Source of the DNA: an uncultured Blautia sp.
GTDB taxonomy: Bacteria; Bacillota; Clostridia; Lachnospirales; Lachnospiraceae
Assembly: GCA_938028845.1 (NCBI GenBank)
Contig: CALIZJ010000059.1
Location: 1-9,953 of the forward strand
Length of the DNA: 9,953 nucleotides
Direction of reading: 5' to 3'
Positions 1 through 7,301 of the stretch are shown here, in pieces. Below the pieces are notes generated by a model. That model did not search any database. It was not told where the DNA came from and saw nothing but the letters and a program-made list of their open reading frames with translations. Position 1 is the first letter of the stretch; each line of letters starts with the position of its first letter. The position numbers and the translations under genes are program-made.

Positions 1-203
1 CGATCTCCCAGCTCTTCACAGAGATTCTCCCCACTGCCGCTTTCGGACAGAATGTCAATTCCTTCTATAACCTCCCTAGTCTCATCTTCAAGACAGGCTT
101 TCAGGCTTTCGTGGGTCTGTACACTGTCCCAGGGACATTCTTTCCGCAGCCTGCGGACAATATCCACAAATTCATCAAATGTACTCTCTTTTTCTTTCGG
201 CAT
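1..203 (-). CDS. mazG: MazG-type nucleoside triphosphate pyrophosphohydrolase, N-terminal part (cut by window edge)
   Basis: The first 67 codons are present; the rest lies beyond position 1. MazG proteins hydrolyse (d)NTPs to the monophosphate and pyrophosphate, cleaning non-canonical nucleotides from the pool. The visible part has the family opening FDEFVDIVRRLR followed by CPWD (residues 23-26) and QTHESL (29-34). It also has the metal-binding pattern ExxE...ExxD: E41 and E44 in ETRE, then E64 and D67 in EELGD. The start is fixed because the codon two places upstream is the TAA that ends the phosphohexomutase gene; the two genes are in the same frame, joined as TAA-GCT-ATG. No Shine-Dalgarno sequence lies upstream, so translation probably depends on coupling to the gene before it. 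Family assignment is firm; only full-length details are unknown. Confidence 0.88.
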   Translation of the reverse strand, partial: MPKEKESTFDEFVDIVRRLRKECPWDSVQTHESLKACLEDETREVIEGIDILSESGSGENLCEELGD

Positions 204-206
204 AGC

Positions 207-1940
207 TTACATCATGGAATTTACCATGTCAAGAACAGCCTTACCCATAGCAGCGGATTTTTCGTCTGCATCTGCAAGGGAGGTTCCTTTTACTCCATAA
301 TAGAATTTTACTTTCGGCTCTGTACCTGACGGGCGTACGCATACCCAGGCATCGTCTGTAAGATCATAGTATAAAACATTAGAGTTAGGAAGTCCTGTAG
401 GTTTCACCTCACCTGTGGCAAGGTCTGTAATAGTGTCTTTCTTATAATCTCTAAAGGATACCACCTTATGTCCCGCAAACTCTGCCGGCGGCTGCTTTCT
501 TAACGTTTCCATGATCTCCTGGATCTTTGCAAGCCCTTCGATGCCTTTTAAGGTCACGGACTGTATGTCATCTTTATAATAGCCGTATTCTTCATACATT
601 TCTATCATAGCGTCCCAAAGTGTTTTTCCCTGGGTCTTATAATAAGCGGCTGCTTCACAAAGAGCCATGGTAGCCACGATAGCGTCTTTATCTCTTGCAT
701 AGGTTCCGATCAGACAGCCGTAGCTTTCCTCAAAACCAAACAGATAGGTGCCTTTTCCGCTTGTTTCAAAGCCCAGGATCTGCTGGCCGATAAACTTAAA
801 GCCAGTGAGCACCTCGATCAGATTTACTCCGTATCCTTTGGCAATGGCATCTGCCAGGTTACTGGTAACAATGGTCTTGATCAGTGCGCCGTCTTCCGGA
901 AGGCTTCCGTTTATGGCTTTTCTCTGACCGATCTCATAGTTTGCTAAAAGGCAGCCGGACATATTTCCGGTAAGATCATGGTATTCGCCGTTTTTATCCT
1001 TTACACGGACTCCCAGACGGTCTGCATCCGGGTCTGTAGCAAGGACCAGATCCGCATCGATCTCTTTTGCAAGCTTTAATCCAAGTTCAAAAGCTTCCGC
1101 TGCTTCCGGATTTGGATAGCTGACTGTAGGGAAGTCGCCGTTTGGAAGCTCCTGTTCTTTTACAACGTAAACATTTTCAAAGCCCAGCTCTTTTAATATC
1201 CTTCTGGCAGGAATGTTTCCAGTGCCGTGAAGAGGCGTATATACGATCTTTAAGTTTTTCCCTTCTGCCTGGATGGCATCCATATGAAGCACCTGTTTTT
1301 TCAGTTCTTCCATATAGGCGTCATCGATTGCCTGTCCGATCACTTCATAAAGTCCGGCAGCTTCTGCCTTTTCTTTATCCATGGTCTTTACTGTATTCCA
1401 GTCGGAGATACCCTTTACTTCTGCCATGATACCGGAATCGTGAGGCGGTGTGATCTGGGCGCCGTCCTCCCAGTATACTTTGTATCCGTTGTATTCCGGC
1501 GGATTGTGGCTGGCTGTGATGTTAATGCCCGCCGTGCATCCTAACTTTCTTACTGCAAAAGAAAGCTCAGGCGTAGGTCTTAAGGACTCGAAAATGTATG
1601 CTTTAATACCGTTTGCAGCCAGGCACAATGCGGCTTCCTGTGCAAACTCCGGTGACATATGACGGGAATCGTAGGCGATGGCAACCCCCTGGGATTCTTT
1701 TCCGACTTTTAATATATAATTTGCCAATCCCTGTGTCGCCCTTCTGACCACATAAATATTCATGCGGTTCGTTCCAGCTCCAATAATTCCTCTAAGTCCG
1801 GCTGTACCAAACTCCAGATCCATATAAAACCGTTCTTTGATCTCGTTTTCATCGTTTTCGATGGCTTTTAATTCCGCCTTAGTCTCCTCATCAAAGTATG
1901 GGTTTTCGAGCCACTGTCTGTAAACCTCTTTATAATCCAT
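207..1940 (-). CDS. pgcA: Phospho-sugar mutase (phosphoglucomutase/phosphomannomutase, alpha-D-phosphohexomutase superfamily)
   Basis: Cytosolic enzyme that moves phosphate between C1 and C6 of hexoses, giving glucose-1-phosphate for UDP-glucose, glycolipid and polysaccharide synthesis. All four signature sites are intact in the 577 residues: the phosphoserine loop TASHNPP with Ser144, the metal loop DPDADR (303-308), the sugar-binding GFEESYG (402-408), and the phosphate-binding RPSGTEPK (536-543). FGTAGLRG (44-51) is also typical. The length matches the long Firmicutes PgcA/YhxB type (about 580 aa). The start at 1940 is supported by AGGGAGG at 1956-1950, 9 nt upstream. Another ATG at 1945 is out of frame and too close to that site. 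A gap of three bases separates it from mazG. The symbol is by similarity to Bacillus; glucose versus mannose preference cannot be read from sequence. Confidence 0.95.
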   Translation of the reverse strand: MDYKEVYRQWLENPYFDEETKAELKAIENDENEIKERFYMDLEFGTAGLRGIIGAGTNRMNIYVVRRATQGLANYILKVGKESQGVAIAYDSRHMSPEFAQEAALCLAANGIKAYIFESLRPTPELSFAVRKLGCTAGINITASHNPPEYNGYKVYWEDGAQITPPHDSGIMAEVKGISDWNTVKTMDKEKAEAAGLYEVIGQAIDDAYMEELKKQVLHMDAIQAEGKNLKIVYTPLHGTGNIPARRILKELGFENVYVVKEQELPNGDFPTVSYPNPEAAEAFELGLKLAKEIDADLVLATDPDADRLGVRVKDKNGEYHDLTGNMSGCLLANYEIGQRKAINGSLPEDGALIKTIVTSNLADAIAKGYGVNLIEVLTGFKFIGQQILGFETSGKGTYLFGFEESYGCLIGTYARDKDAIVATMALCEAAAYYKTQGKTLWDAMIEMYEEYGYYKDDIQSVTLKGIEGLAKIQEIMETLRKQPPAEFAGHKVVSFRDYKKDTITDLATGEVKPTGLPNSNVLYYDLTDDAWVCVRPSGTEPKVKFYYGVKGTSLADADEKSAAMGKAVLDMVNSMM

Positions 1941-1972
1941 ACCATAGTACCTCCCTATACATATTTTTCTCT

Positions 1973-2001
1973 ATTATATAACAGTTTTTCCAAAAAATAA
2001 A
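1973..2001 (-). promoter_or_regulatory. Possible promoter of the phosphohexomutase gene
   Basis: A perfect TATAAT (1978-1973) lies 33 bases upstream of the ATG, which would give a leader of roughly 26 nt containing the AGGGAGG site. The -35 box at 17-bp spacing is poor (TTTATT, 2001-1996) and overlaps the T run of the preceding terminator. Judged only by its -10 box and position. Confidence 0.4.
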
Positions 2002-2020
2002 GGGTATTCCGAAGTCCTTT
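1992..2020 (-). terminator. Weak intrinsic terminator after the spore-coat kinase gene
   Basis: Just past the TAG of the upstream gene, AAAGG (2020-2016) can pair with CCTTT (2003-1999). Inside is a C-TTCG-G tetraloop with an internal loop, and ATTTTTT follows at 1998-1992. The T run and TTCG loop are good; the stem is short and interrupted, so partial read-through into the phosphohexomutase gene is likely. Confidence 0.45.
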
Positions 2021-2022
2021 CC

Positions 2023-3012
2023 CTAAAATGGATACTCCAAAAAGCATTGATCCGTAAAATTTTTCCAGATTTCTTTCTGGCTGATAAGCAGCATTAATTT
2101 TTCATTATTTTTCTCAGAGATCCATGCCTTGTTATGGGAATAATAATAGTTTGCCAGCTTCCAGTATTTCTCCGGATAGGTAAAACGGATACGAAGATTT
2201 TCCCACTCTTCTTTAGAAATCCTGCGCTGACGGTGGTATGCCCAAAGCATCTCTTTGGCCAGTGTCAGATCCCAATTATATTTTTCCAGGATCTTCCTCA
2301 TAAAATGATACAGGTCCACCATCTGCACGTCAAAACTCCAATGGCCGAAATTTGTCACCGCCGTTTTTCCCCGCATCATTAAGATGTTATGCTGATTGTA
2401 ATCTCCATGGCAGATCCAGCCCTTTGCCTTCACCTCTTCCTTCAATTCCTTATAGGAGGAAGCTTTAAGCAACTCAAGGGCCTCTTCTCCTCTTTTCAAA
2501 AACCACTCCACACTTGCCAGAAATTCCTTTTCAAAAGGACAAGCCGCTCCTTTTTTCCGGATAAACTTCCGTATCTTGCGGATTTCCTGGTTATGCCGCA
2601 GATACTCTTCCTCTAAAGATCTTCCCATGTACCCTTCTGCCAAAGGCAGCTTCATGACCTTATGTAAGCCGGCAAGAGTGCGCACGCCTCTTAGGATATC
2701 CTCCCTGGATTTTGTGTCGCACTCCTTTCCATCATACCAGCGCTGAAGCGTATAAGGAATATTGTCCTTGTCACGGCTTATCAGGCTTCCCTCTTTATTT
2801 GCCAGGTAGCCATCCACTAAACCGCCCTTTTCCTGTATGGCAAGAAGCAGCTCCTGTTGTTTTAACAGCTTCTTTTCAGACCCGGAGAACTCTTTTAATA
2901 CAAGAATCCCCTCTTCTGTGTGGCACAGCAGCGCGCCTCGGATCCTGGAAGTGGATTTTGCCGTCAAGCCATACTGTTCTAAGGTACTGAGCCCAAAATC
3001 ATACAATCGCAT
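2023..3012 (-). CDS. CotS/CotI-family spore-coat protein, aminoglycoside-phosphotransferase (kinase-like) fold
   Basis: A 329-residue protein of the kinase-like family found on spore coats of Bacillus and clostridia; substrates are unknown for most members. The N-lobe shows GILVLKEF with a candidate ATP lysine K40. The Brenner-type catalytic loop is CHGDYNQHN, with H202, D204 and N209. The next metal motif, normally an Asp as in DFD/DFG, reads TNFGHW with Asn221 in that place. Hydrophobic VDLYHFMRKIL (232-242) follows as in CotS homologues. The start at 3012 has GAGGGGGAT just upstream, a G-rich ribosome site with tight spacing; no other start is better. The gene sits between cca and the phosphohexomutase gene with gaps of 87 and 82 bp. 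Its presence implies a sporulating host. It could be an active kinase using nearby acids such as D228 or D233, or a pseudokinase. Confidence 0.8.
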   Translation of the reverse strand: MRLYDFGLSTLEQYGLTAKSTSRIRGALLCHTEEGILVLKEFSGSEKKLLKQQELLLAIQEKGGLVDGYLANKEGSLISRDKDNIPYTLQRWYDGKECDTKSREDILRGVRTLAGLHKVMKLPLAEGYMGRSLEEEYLRHNQEIRKIRKFIRKKGAACPFEKEFLASVEWFLKRGEEALELLKASSYKELKEEVKAKGWICHGDYNQHNILMMRGKTAVTNFGHWSFDVQMVDLYHFMRKILEKYNWDLTLAKEMLWAYHRQRRISKEEWENLRIRFTYPEKYWKLANYYYSHNKAWISEKNNEKLMLLISQKEIWKNFTDQCFLEYPF

Positions 3013-3099
3013 ATCCCCCTCTTGTCTTTGTACCTTCTATCTTATGACTGCCGGGGGGCGGATATGCTGTGGGAATTTTTCTGTTATACAGTCCTCTTT

Positions 3100-4416
3100 T
3101 TATATTTTTGCCAGAAGGATCTCCTTCTTATTATATTCCGGGTGTTCCAGCACTTCTTCCAAAAGGCGGTTTAAAATCTCTCCCATTTCTTTTCCCGGAG
3201 TACAGCCTGCCTCGATCAGGTCCTTTCCGGTTACAGCCAGAGTTTTCAGGGAAACGCACTGTCCCTTTTCCAGAATCTCCTGATAGCACTTCTCCACGCC
3301 ATCTAACCGTTCTTGTTTTTCTTCTCTTTTATATTCGCTTTGGGCGAGCATGTCCGCACGCTGTACTTCCAGATAAAGGGGAAACAGATCCTCTCCTATC
3401 TGATTTACCGCCCGGCGCACACAAACCATCTGGGGCTGGGGGCGGAAATCGTGCCATTTGATCAGCCGCAGCACTTTCTTTATGGTGTCGTTATCCAGTT
3501 TCAGCCTGCGCAGGATCACTCCCGCCATCTTTTCTCCCTGGGGGCCATGCATTTTAAAATGGTCCCGTCCATTTTCGTCTGTCCGGCGGACTGCAGGTTT
3601 TCCTATATCATGGAGAAGCATGGTAAGTCTGAGCACCTTATCTGCACGGATATTTTTCAGGCTTAACAAGGTATGCTCTCCCACAGAGCAGAAATGGTGG
3701 GGTGTATTCTGGGGCGTCTCCATACATGCATCAAACTCCCACAAAAACTCTTTCGTGATGCCTGCCTGGTAGGCAGTCCGCAGATAATCCGGATGGGGGG
3801 AGAGCAAAAGCTTTATAAGTTCCACCTGAATCCGTTCTGCGCTTACAAGCTTAAGATTTGGAGCGATCACCTTTAAAGCTTTTTTCGTATTCTCCTCAAT
3901 GGAAAATCCAAGCTGGGCGGAGAAGCGCACTGCACGCAGAATCCGAAGGGCATCCTCTGTAAACCGCTCTATGGGATCGCCTACGCAGCGTATGATCTTA
4001 TTCTTTAGATCCTCCTCCCCATGGAAGTAATCCACAATCCCGGTTTTCGGATTATACGCCATGGCATTAATGGTAAAATCCCGTCTTTTTAAATCTTCTT
4101 TAAGGCTGGAGGTAAACATCACTTCCTTTGGATGACGGCCATCCTCGTATTCCCCGTCGATCCGGTAAGTCGTTACCTCAAAGCCTTCCCCGCCTAAAAG
4201 AACCGTCACAGTTCCATGGGCAAGCCCGGTGTCTACCGTGCGGGCAAAAAGCTCCTTGACCTTTTCCGGCGCGGCCTGGGTAGTGATATCCCAGTCATCG
4301 GGAGTTCGCCCGAGAAGGGAATCCCGCACACAGCCTCCTACTGCATAAGCCTCATACCCGGCAGCCTCTAATACGTCCAATATTTTCTGTACTTTTGAAG
4401 GAATCTGCAAATTCAT
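3100..4416 (-). CDS. cca: CCA tRNA nucleotidyltransferase (class II, with HD domain)
   Basis: Adds or repairs the 3'-terminal CCA of tRNAs using CTP and ATP. In the 438 residues the class II head has GGCVRDSLLG (27-36), the catalytic pair D41 and D43 in DDWDIT, RRDFTINAMA (111-120) for ribose and base selection, and ERFTEDALRILRAVRF (150-165). The C-terminal half carries an HD phosphohydrolase domain: H269-D270 in LLHDIGKP, then HGPQGE (290-295) and WHD (321-323). HD-bearing CCA enzymes can also have 2',3'-cyclic phosphodiesterase or phosphatase activity; whether this one does is not known. AAAGGA lies about 8 nt before the ATG. The gene is 183 bp downstream of proS. A sister poly(A) polymerase cannot be fully excluded, but in Firmicutes this architecture is normally the CCA enzyme. 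Confidence 0.93.
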   Translation of the reverse strand: MNLQIPSKVQKILDVLEAAGYEAYAVGGCVRDSLLGRTPDDWDITTQAAPEKVKELFARTVDTGLAHGTVTVLLGGEGFEVTTYRIDGEYEDGRHPKEVMFTSSLKEDLKRRDFTINAMAYNPKTGIVDYFHGEEDLKNKIIRCVGDPIERFTEDALRILRAVRFSAQLGFSIEENTKKALKVIAPNLKLVSAERIQVELIKLLLSPHPDYLRTAYQAGITKEFLWEFDACMETPQNTPHHFCSVGEHTLLSLKNIRADKVLRLTMLLHDIGKPAVRRTDENGRDHFKMHGPQGEKMAGVILRRLKLDNDTIKKVLRLIKWHDFRPQPQMVCVRRAVNQIGEDLFPLYLEVQRADMLAQSEYKREEKQERLDGVEKCYQEILEKGQCVSLKTLAVTGKDLIEAGCTPGKEMGEILNRLLEEVLEHPEYNKKEILLAKI

Positions 4417-4555
4417 AGACTTTTCCTTTCTTATTTATATACATTTTCATTCATTCTTTTCCTTAAGCTTTTATTTTACAGGAAATCCTGCCACTTTTCC
4501 AGATAAAACTTGTTACTGAGTACCACTTGACCGGCTAAGTCCCGGCATAGCAAGA

Positions 4556-4583
4556 GCCGGAAACCTGTATAAAGGTTTCCGGC
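4556..4583 (-). terminator. Perfect 10-bp hairpin downstream of proS (possible terminator or 3'-end stabiliser)
   Basis: GCCGGAAACC (4556-4565) and GGTTTCCGGC (4574-4583) are exact inverted repeats around an 8-base loop, 17 bases past the proS stop. In the direction of transcription only TCTTGCT follows, so the T run is weak. The 3' arm can alternatively pair further downstream (CCGGC with GCCGG around 4542-4560). Otherwise the 183-bp gap before cca holds only TAAAAT-like boxes with no convincing -35. Confidence 0.45.
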
Positions 4584-4599
4584 CCGGTGTTCCCAAATA

Positions 4600-6039
4600 T
4601 TAATATGCTCTTCCCCAATAAACCATCTTTTTCGCAGGTTTTCCGCAGCAGATACAAGTATCTGAAATCTGCTCCTGTTCAAATGGAATACAGCGTGAGG
4701 TCGCCTGCACGTCTTCTTTGATCTTTTCTTCACATTCCTGGCAGCCGCACCACATAGCTTTTACAAAGCCTGGCTTATTTACAATAGTATCTTTAAATTC
4801 TTCATAAGTAGTTGCTGTATAAGTATGGCTGTCACGATGGCTGCGGGCACGTTCCAGCATCTCCTTCTGCATCCTGTCCAGGATTTCCTGAACCTTTTCG
4901 GCAAGGTCTTCAAAGCGTACTGTATATTTTTCTCTGGTATCCCTGCGGCAGATTACAGCCTGTCCGTTTTCAATATCCTTAGGACCGCACTCGATACGTA
5001 CCGGGATGCCTCTCATTTCCTGCTCTGCGAACTTGAAGCCCGGGCTCTTATCTGTAGCGTCCACTTTCACGCGCACACCAGCTTCTTTTAATGCTGCATA
5101 AAGCTCATCTGCTTTCTCCAGCACCCCTTCTTTTCTCTGCTGGATCGGAATGATAACCGCCTGTGTAGGAGCGATCCTTGGCGGAAGCACAAGTCCGCTG
5201 TTATCTCCATGTACCATGATGATCGCACCGATGATACGGGTAGACATTCCCCAGGAAGTCTGGTGTACATACTGCAGCTTGTTTTCTTTGTCTGTATACT
5301 GAATGCCAAATGCTTTGGCAAAGCCGTCGCCAAAGTTATGGCTGGTACCGGACTGCAGCGCCTTACCGTCATGCATCAAAGACTCTATGGTATAGGTAGC
5401 CTCTGCTCCGGCAAATTTTTCTTTGTCTGTCTTCTGCCCTTTCACAACTGGGATCGCCAGAACTTCCTCGCAGAAATCCGCATAAACATTCAGCATCTGA
5501 ATGGTTCTCTCCTGGGCATCTTCTGCAGTAGCATGAGCCGTATGTCCTTCCTGCCACAAAAACTCACGGGAACGTAAAAACGGGCGGGTAGTCTTTTCCC
5601 AGCGCACCACGGAACACCACTGGTTATATACCTTCGGTAAATCTCTGTGGGACTGAATATCTTTCTGATAAAAATCGCAGAACAGCGTTTCTGAAGTAGG
5701 ACGGACACAAAGCCGTTCCTGCAGTTCCTCTACTCCTCCATGAGTCACCCATGCCACTTCCGGCGCAAAGCCTTCTACATGGTCTTTTTCTTTCTGGAGC
5801 AGAGATTCCGGAATGAAAATAGGCATATATACGTTTTCTACTCCAGTCTCTTTGAACCTTCTGTCAAGCTCCTTTTGGATATTTTCCCAGATTGCATAAC
5901 CGGCTGGTTTAATGACCATGCAGCCTTTTACGCTGGCATAATCGCACAGTTCCGCTTTTTTTACCACATCCGTATACCACTGGGCGAAATCCTCTTCCAT
6001 GGAAGTGATCGCTTCTACAAGTTTCTTTTCCTTTGCCAT
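4600..6039 (-). CDS. proS: Prolyl-tRNA synthetase, short archaeal/eukaryotic-type (class IIa)
   Basis: Charges tRNA-Pro with proline in the cytosol. The 479-residue product matches the short ProRS type in length and lacks the large editing insertion of the E. coli type. Visible motifs are RPTSET (113-118, proline/ATP site), motif 2 RWEKTTRPF...EFLWQEGHTAH (146-169), SGTSHNFG (230-237), motif 3 around TSWGMSTR and HGDNSGLVLPP (261-287), and the C-terminal zinc-binding region CGCQEC (431-436) with CICCGKPA (462-469). The ATG at 6039 is chosen because AAGGAG (6055-6050) lies 10 nt upstream and MAKEKKLVEAIT is the normal family start. An in-frame GTG at 6123 would add 28 residues but lies inside the T-box terminator. 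Expression is controlled by the T-box leader upstream. Normal reading frame, no damage seen. Confidence 0.96.
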   Translation of the reverse strand: MAKEKKLVEAITSMEEDFAQWYTDVVKKAELCDYASVKGCMVIKPAGYAIWENIQKELDRRFKETGVENVYMPIFIPESLLQKEKDHVEGFAPEVAWVTHGGVEELQERLCVRPTSETLFCDFYQKDIQSHRDLPKVYNQWCSVVRWEKTTRPFLRSREFLWQEGHTAHATAEDAQERTIQMLNVYADFCEEVLAIPVVKGQKTDKEKFAGAEATYTIESLMHDGKALQSGTSHNFGDGFAKAFGIQYTDKENKLQYVHQTSWGMSTRIIGAIIMVHGDNSGLVLPPRIAPTQAVIIPIQQRKEGVLEKADELYAALKEAGVRVKVDATDKSPGFKFAEQEMRGIPVRIECGPKDIENGQAVICRRDTREKYTVRFEDLAEKVQEILDRMQKEMLERARSHRDSHTYTATTYEEFKDTIVNKPGFVKAMWCGCQECEEKIKEDVQATSRCIPFEQEQISDTCICCGKPAKKMVYWGRAY

Positions 6040-6097
6040 GATTTGTTTTCTCCTTTTTTGTGTTAGATTTTTACAGGAATAAAAGGTCTTTTGCCAT

Positions 6098-6141
6098 AAA
6101 AAAAGAAGCCTCTCATCCCCCACAAGGGACCGAAACGCTTC
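6098..6141 (-). terminator. Conditional terminator of the proS T-box
   Basis: GAAGCGTTTCGGTCCC (6141-6126) pairs, with G-T pairs and two mismatches, to GGGGATGAGAGGCTTC (6120-6105) around the loop TTGTG, and seven T residues follow (6104-6098). It shares TTCGGTCCC with the antiterminator, so the two folds exclude each other, as expected for transcriptional T-box control. Confidence 0.9.
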
Positions 6142-6380
6142 GGCGGTACCACCCTAATTAGCGCTGAGCAATATACTTTCCCAACACTCTCTTTTCTTTC
6201 CGTTAACGCCGGAAGGACGCCGTACTTCAATTATACGGGGCTCCGAGGCCGGTTCCACGATTCCTGCACAGAATCCTCACACCACCCTCCCTGCCCTTTA
6301 AGCGCCTGGATTTGGGATTCCTCTCTGAGATTATTCCTCGTGTACTATTCTCTTCATCGCCGGTGAGATTTATTCAATCT
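6098..6380 (-). promoter_or_regulatory. T-box leader controlling proS (tRNA-Pro-sensing riboswitch)
   Basis: The diagnostic T-box AGGGTGGTACCGCC is at 6155-6142; its TGGT bulge binds the NCCA end of uncharged tRNA. Stem I shows the S-turn AGTA (6346-6343) opposite GAA (6255-6253), closed by CACGA (6342-6338) with TCGTG (6260-6256). The triplet right after GAA is CCG (6252-6250), a proline codon and so the best specifier candidate. AGAGAG (6326-6321) is in the distal stem I. Two short stems follow: CCGTA/TACGG (6238-6234, 6224-6220) and TTCCG/CGGAA (6214-6210, 6202-6198). The antiterminator pairs AGGG (6155-6152) with TCCC (6129-6126) and CCGAA with TTCGG. The 5' end is estimated from the promoter. 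Stem I pairings at the base are less clear. This leader fills most of the 565-bp stretch between proS and the dCMP deaminase gene. Confidence 0.93.
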
Positions 6381-6386
6381 TTTTTC

Positions 6387-6415
6387 ATTCTATGCGAATT
6401 TTAGACTGCTGTCAA
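6387..6415 (-). promoter_or_regulatory. Promoter of the proS T-box transcript
   Basis: A perfect -35 TTGACA (6415-6410), a 17-bp spacer and TAGAAT (6392-6387) make a near-consensus sigma-A promoter. Transcription would begin near 6380, just ahead of stem I. Strong promoter plus attenuation is the usual T-box arrangement. The 144 bp from 6416 to 6559 hold only a small 6-bp hairpin (6522-6536) and no gene. Confidence 0.85.
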
Positions 6416-6559
6416 GTGGTTTTGCTTTCAATAGACTCTTTTCTGCATCTTTCCGAGAATTTTCCTTCCTTCTTCCGGCTCTATAAAGATACCTGTTCCC
6501 GTTCTTTATTTTAAATACTGCCGGGAGCTGCTCCCGTACATACAGAAAGCATGAATAGT

Positions 6560-6593
6560 AAAAAGGAGATGTCCATAACGCCAGGACATCCCC
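6560..6593 (-). terminator. Intrinsic terminator of the dCMP deaminase transcript
   Basis: GGGGATGTCC (6593-6584) pairs with GGACATCTCC (6574-6565), ten pairs with one G-T, around a 9-base loop. TTTTT (6564-6560) follows. It begins 12 bases after the deaminase stop. The plus strand is also T-rich past the stem, so it may act both ways. Confidence 0.88.
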
Positions 6594-6604
6594 TCTTTAT
6601 TCTC

Positions 6605-7105
6605 TCATACTTTGATTGTAATCTCTCTGCCAGTACGGCTGTACTTATAGTACCGTACCCCTGCTGCGTCCAGCATCCGCTTGGAAGCGATCACGGAAGG
6701 GGTGTCCGCATATTTGTCGCTGTCGTACACCACGGTCTTGATCCCGGACTGGATGATTGCCTTGGCACATTCGTTACATGGAAATAAGGAAACATACAGC
6801 TTTGCACCTTCCAGGCTTCCGCCCCGGTAATTCAGGATCGCATTTAATTCGCTGTGGGTCACATAAAGATATTTTGTATATAAGGGATCGCCCTCTCTTG
6901 CCCAGGGAAATTCATCGTCTGAACAGCCAATAGGAAAGCCATTGTATCCCATGGAAAGAATCTTATTGTCCTGGCTTACGATACAGGCCCCCACCTGTGA
7001 ATTGGGATCCTTGGAACGCATCCCTGAAAGCATTGCCACTCCCATGAAATACTCATCCCAGGAAAGATGATCTGCACGTTTTTGATTTTTTTTGCTGTTT
7101 TCCAT
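6605..7105 (-). CDS. dCMP deaminase (ComEB-type cytidine/deoxycytidylate deaminase)
   Basis: Zinc enzyme that deaminates dCMP to dUMP, feeding thymidylate synthesis. In the 166 residues the zinc and proton-shuttle site reads HSE (H84, E86) and PCNECAK (C110, C113). GYNGFPIG (53-60) and PLYTKYLYVTHSE match the dCMP deaminase group rather than cytosine or tRNA-adenosine deaminases. An ideal AAGGAGG (7117-7111) lies 5 nt before the ATG. The gene is 196 bp downstream of rpiB with no convincing terminator between them, so it may be transcribed by read-through; I found no strong promoter in the gap. A terminator closes it. In Bacillus the homologue is called comEB after its place in the competence operon; there are no competence genes here, so no symbol is given. 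Confidence 0.92.
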   Translation of the reverse strand: MENSKKNQKRADHLSWDEYFMGVAMLSGMRSKDPNSQVGACIVSQDNKILSMGYNGFPIGCSDDEFPWAREGDPLYTKYLYVTHSELNAILNYRGGSLEGAKLYVSLFPCNECAKAIIQSGIKTVVYDSDKYADTPSVIASKRMLDAAGVRYYKYSRTGREITIKV

Positions 7106-7139
7106 AAAAACCTCCTTACTGTGCCTAAAGAGATACTGT

Positions 7140-7167
7140 TTGCCTTATAATCCTGTACCAAAGGCAA
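7140..7167 (-). repeat. Inverted repeat ahead of the dCMP deaminase gene
   Basis: TTGCCTT (7167-7161 on the minus strand) and AAGGCAA (7146-7140) are exact inverted repeats around 14 bases that include TATAA. It lies 23 bases upstream of the AAGGAGG site. It has no T run, so it is not a plain terminator. It could be an operator or leader hairpin, or chance. Confidence 0.3.
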
Positions 7168-7301
7168 GGCTATGACATGGAGACAAATAGGCAGCTATTC
7201 ACCGAAACCGGTTCTCTTTTTCCACATTTGCTGCTTATTTACCACAAAATGCCATCAGTAACCTGGACACACCATTGTATTACCGAATCTATACACAGCT
7301 C

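Noticed and set aside
4476..4733. 85-residue minus-strand frame over the end of proS
   Set aside because: Out-of-frame shadow of proS with no ribosome site or recognisable motif.
4600..6123. Longer 507-residue version of prolyl-tRNA synthetase starting at GTG 6123
   Set aside because: The extra 28 codons run through the T-box terminator and its T run and have no ribosome site; the ATG at 6039 has AAGGAG and matches the family start.
6522..6536. CGGGAG-CTG-CTCCCG hairpin between the deaminase terminator and the proS promoter
   Set aside because: Short 6-bp stem without a T run on either strand; no function can be argued.
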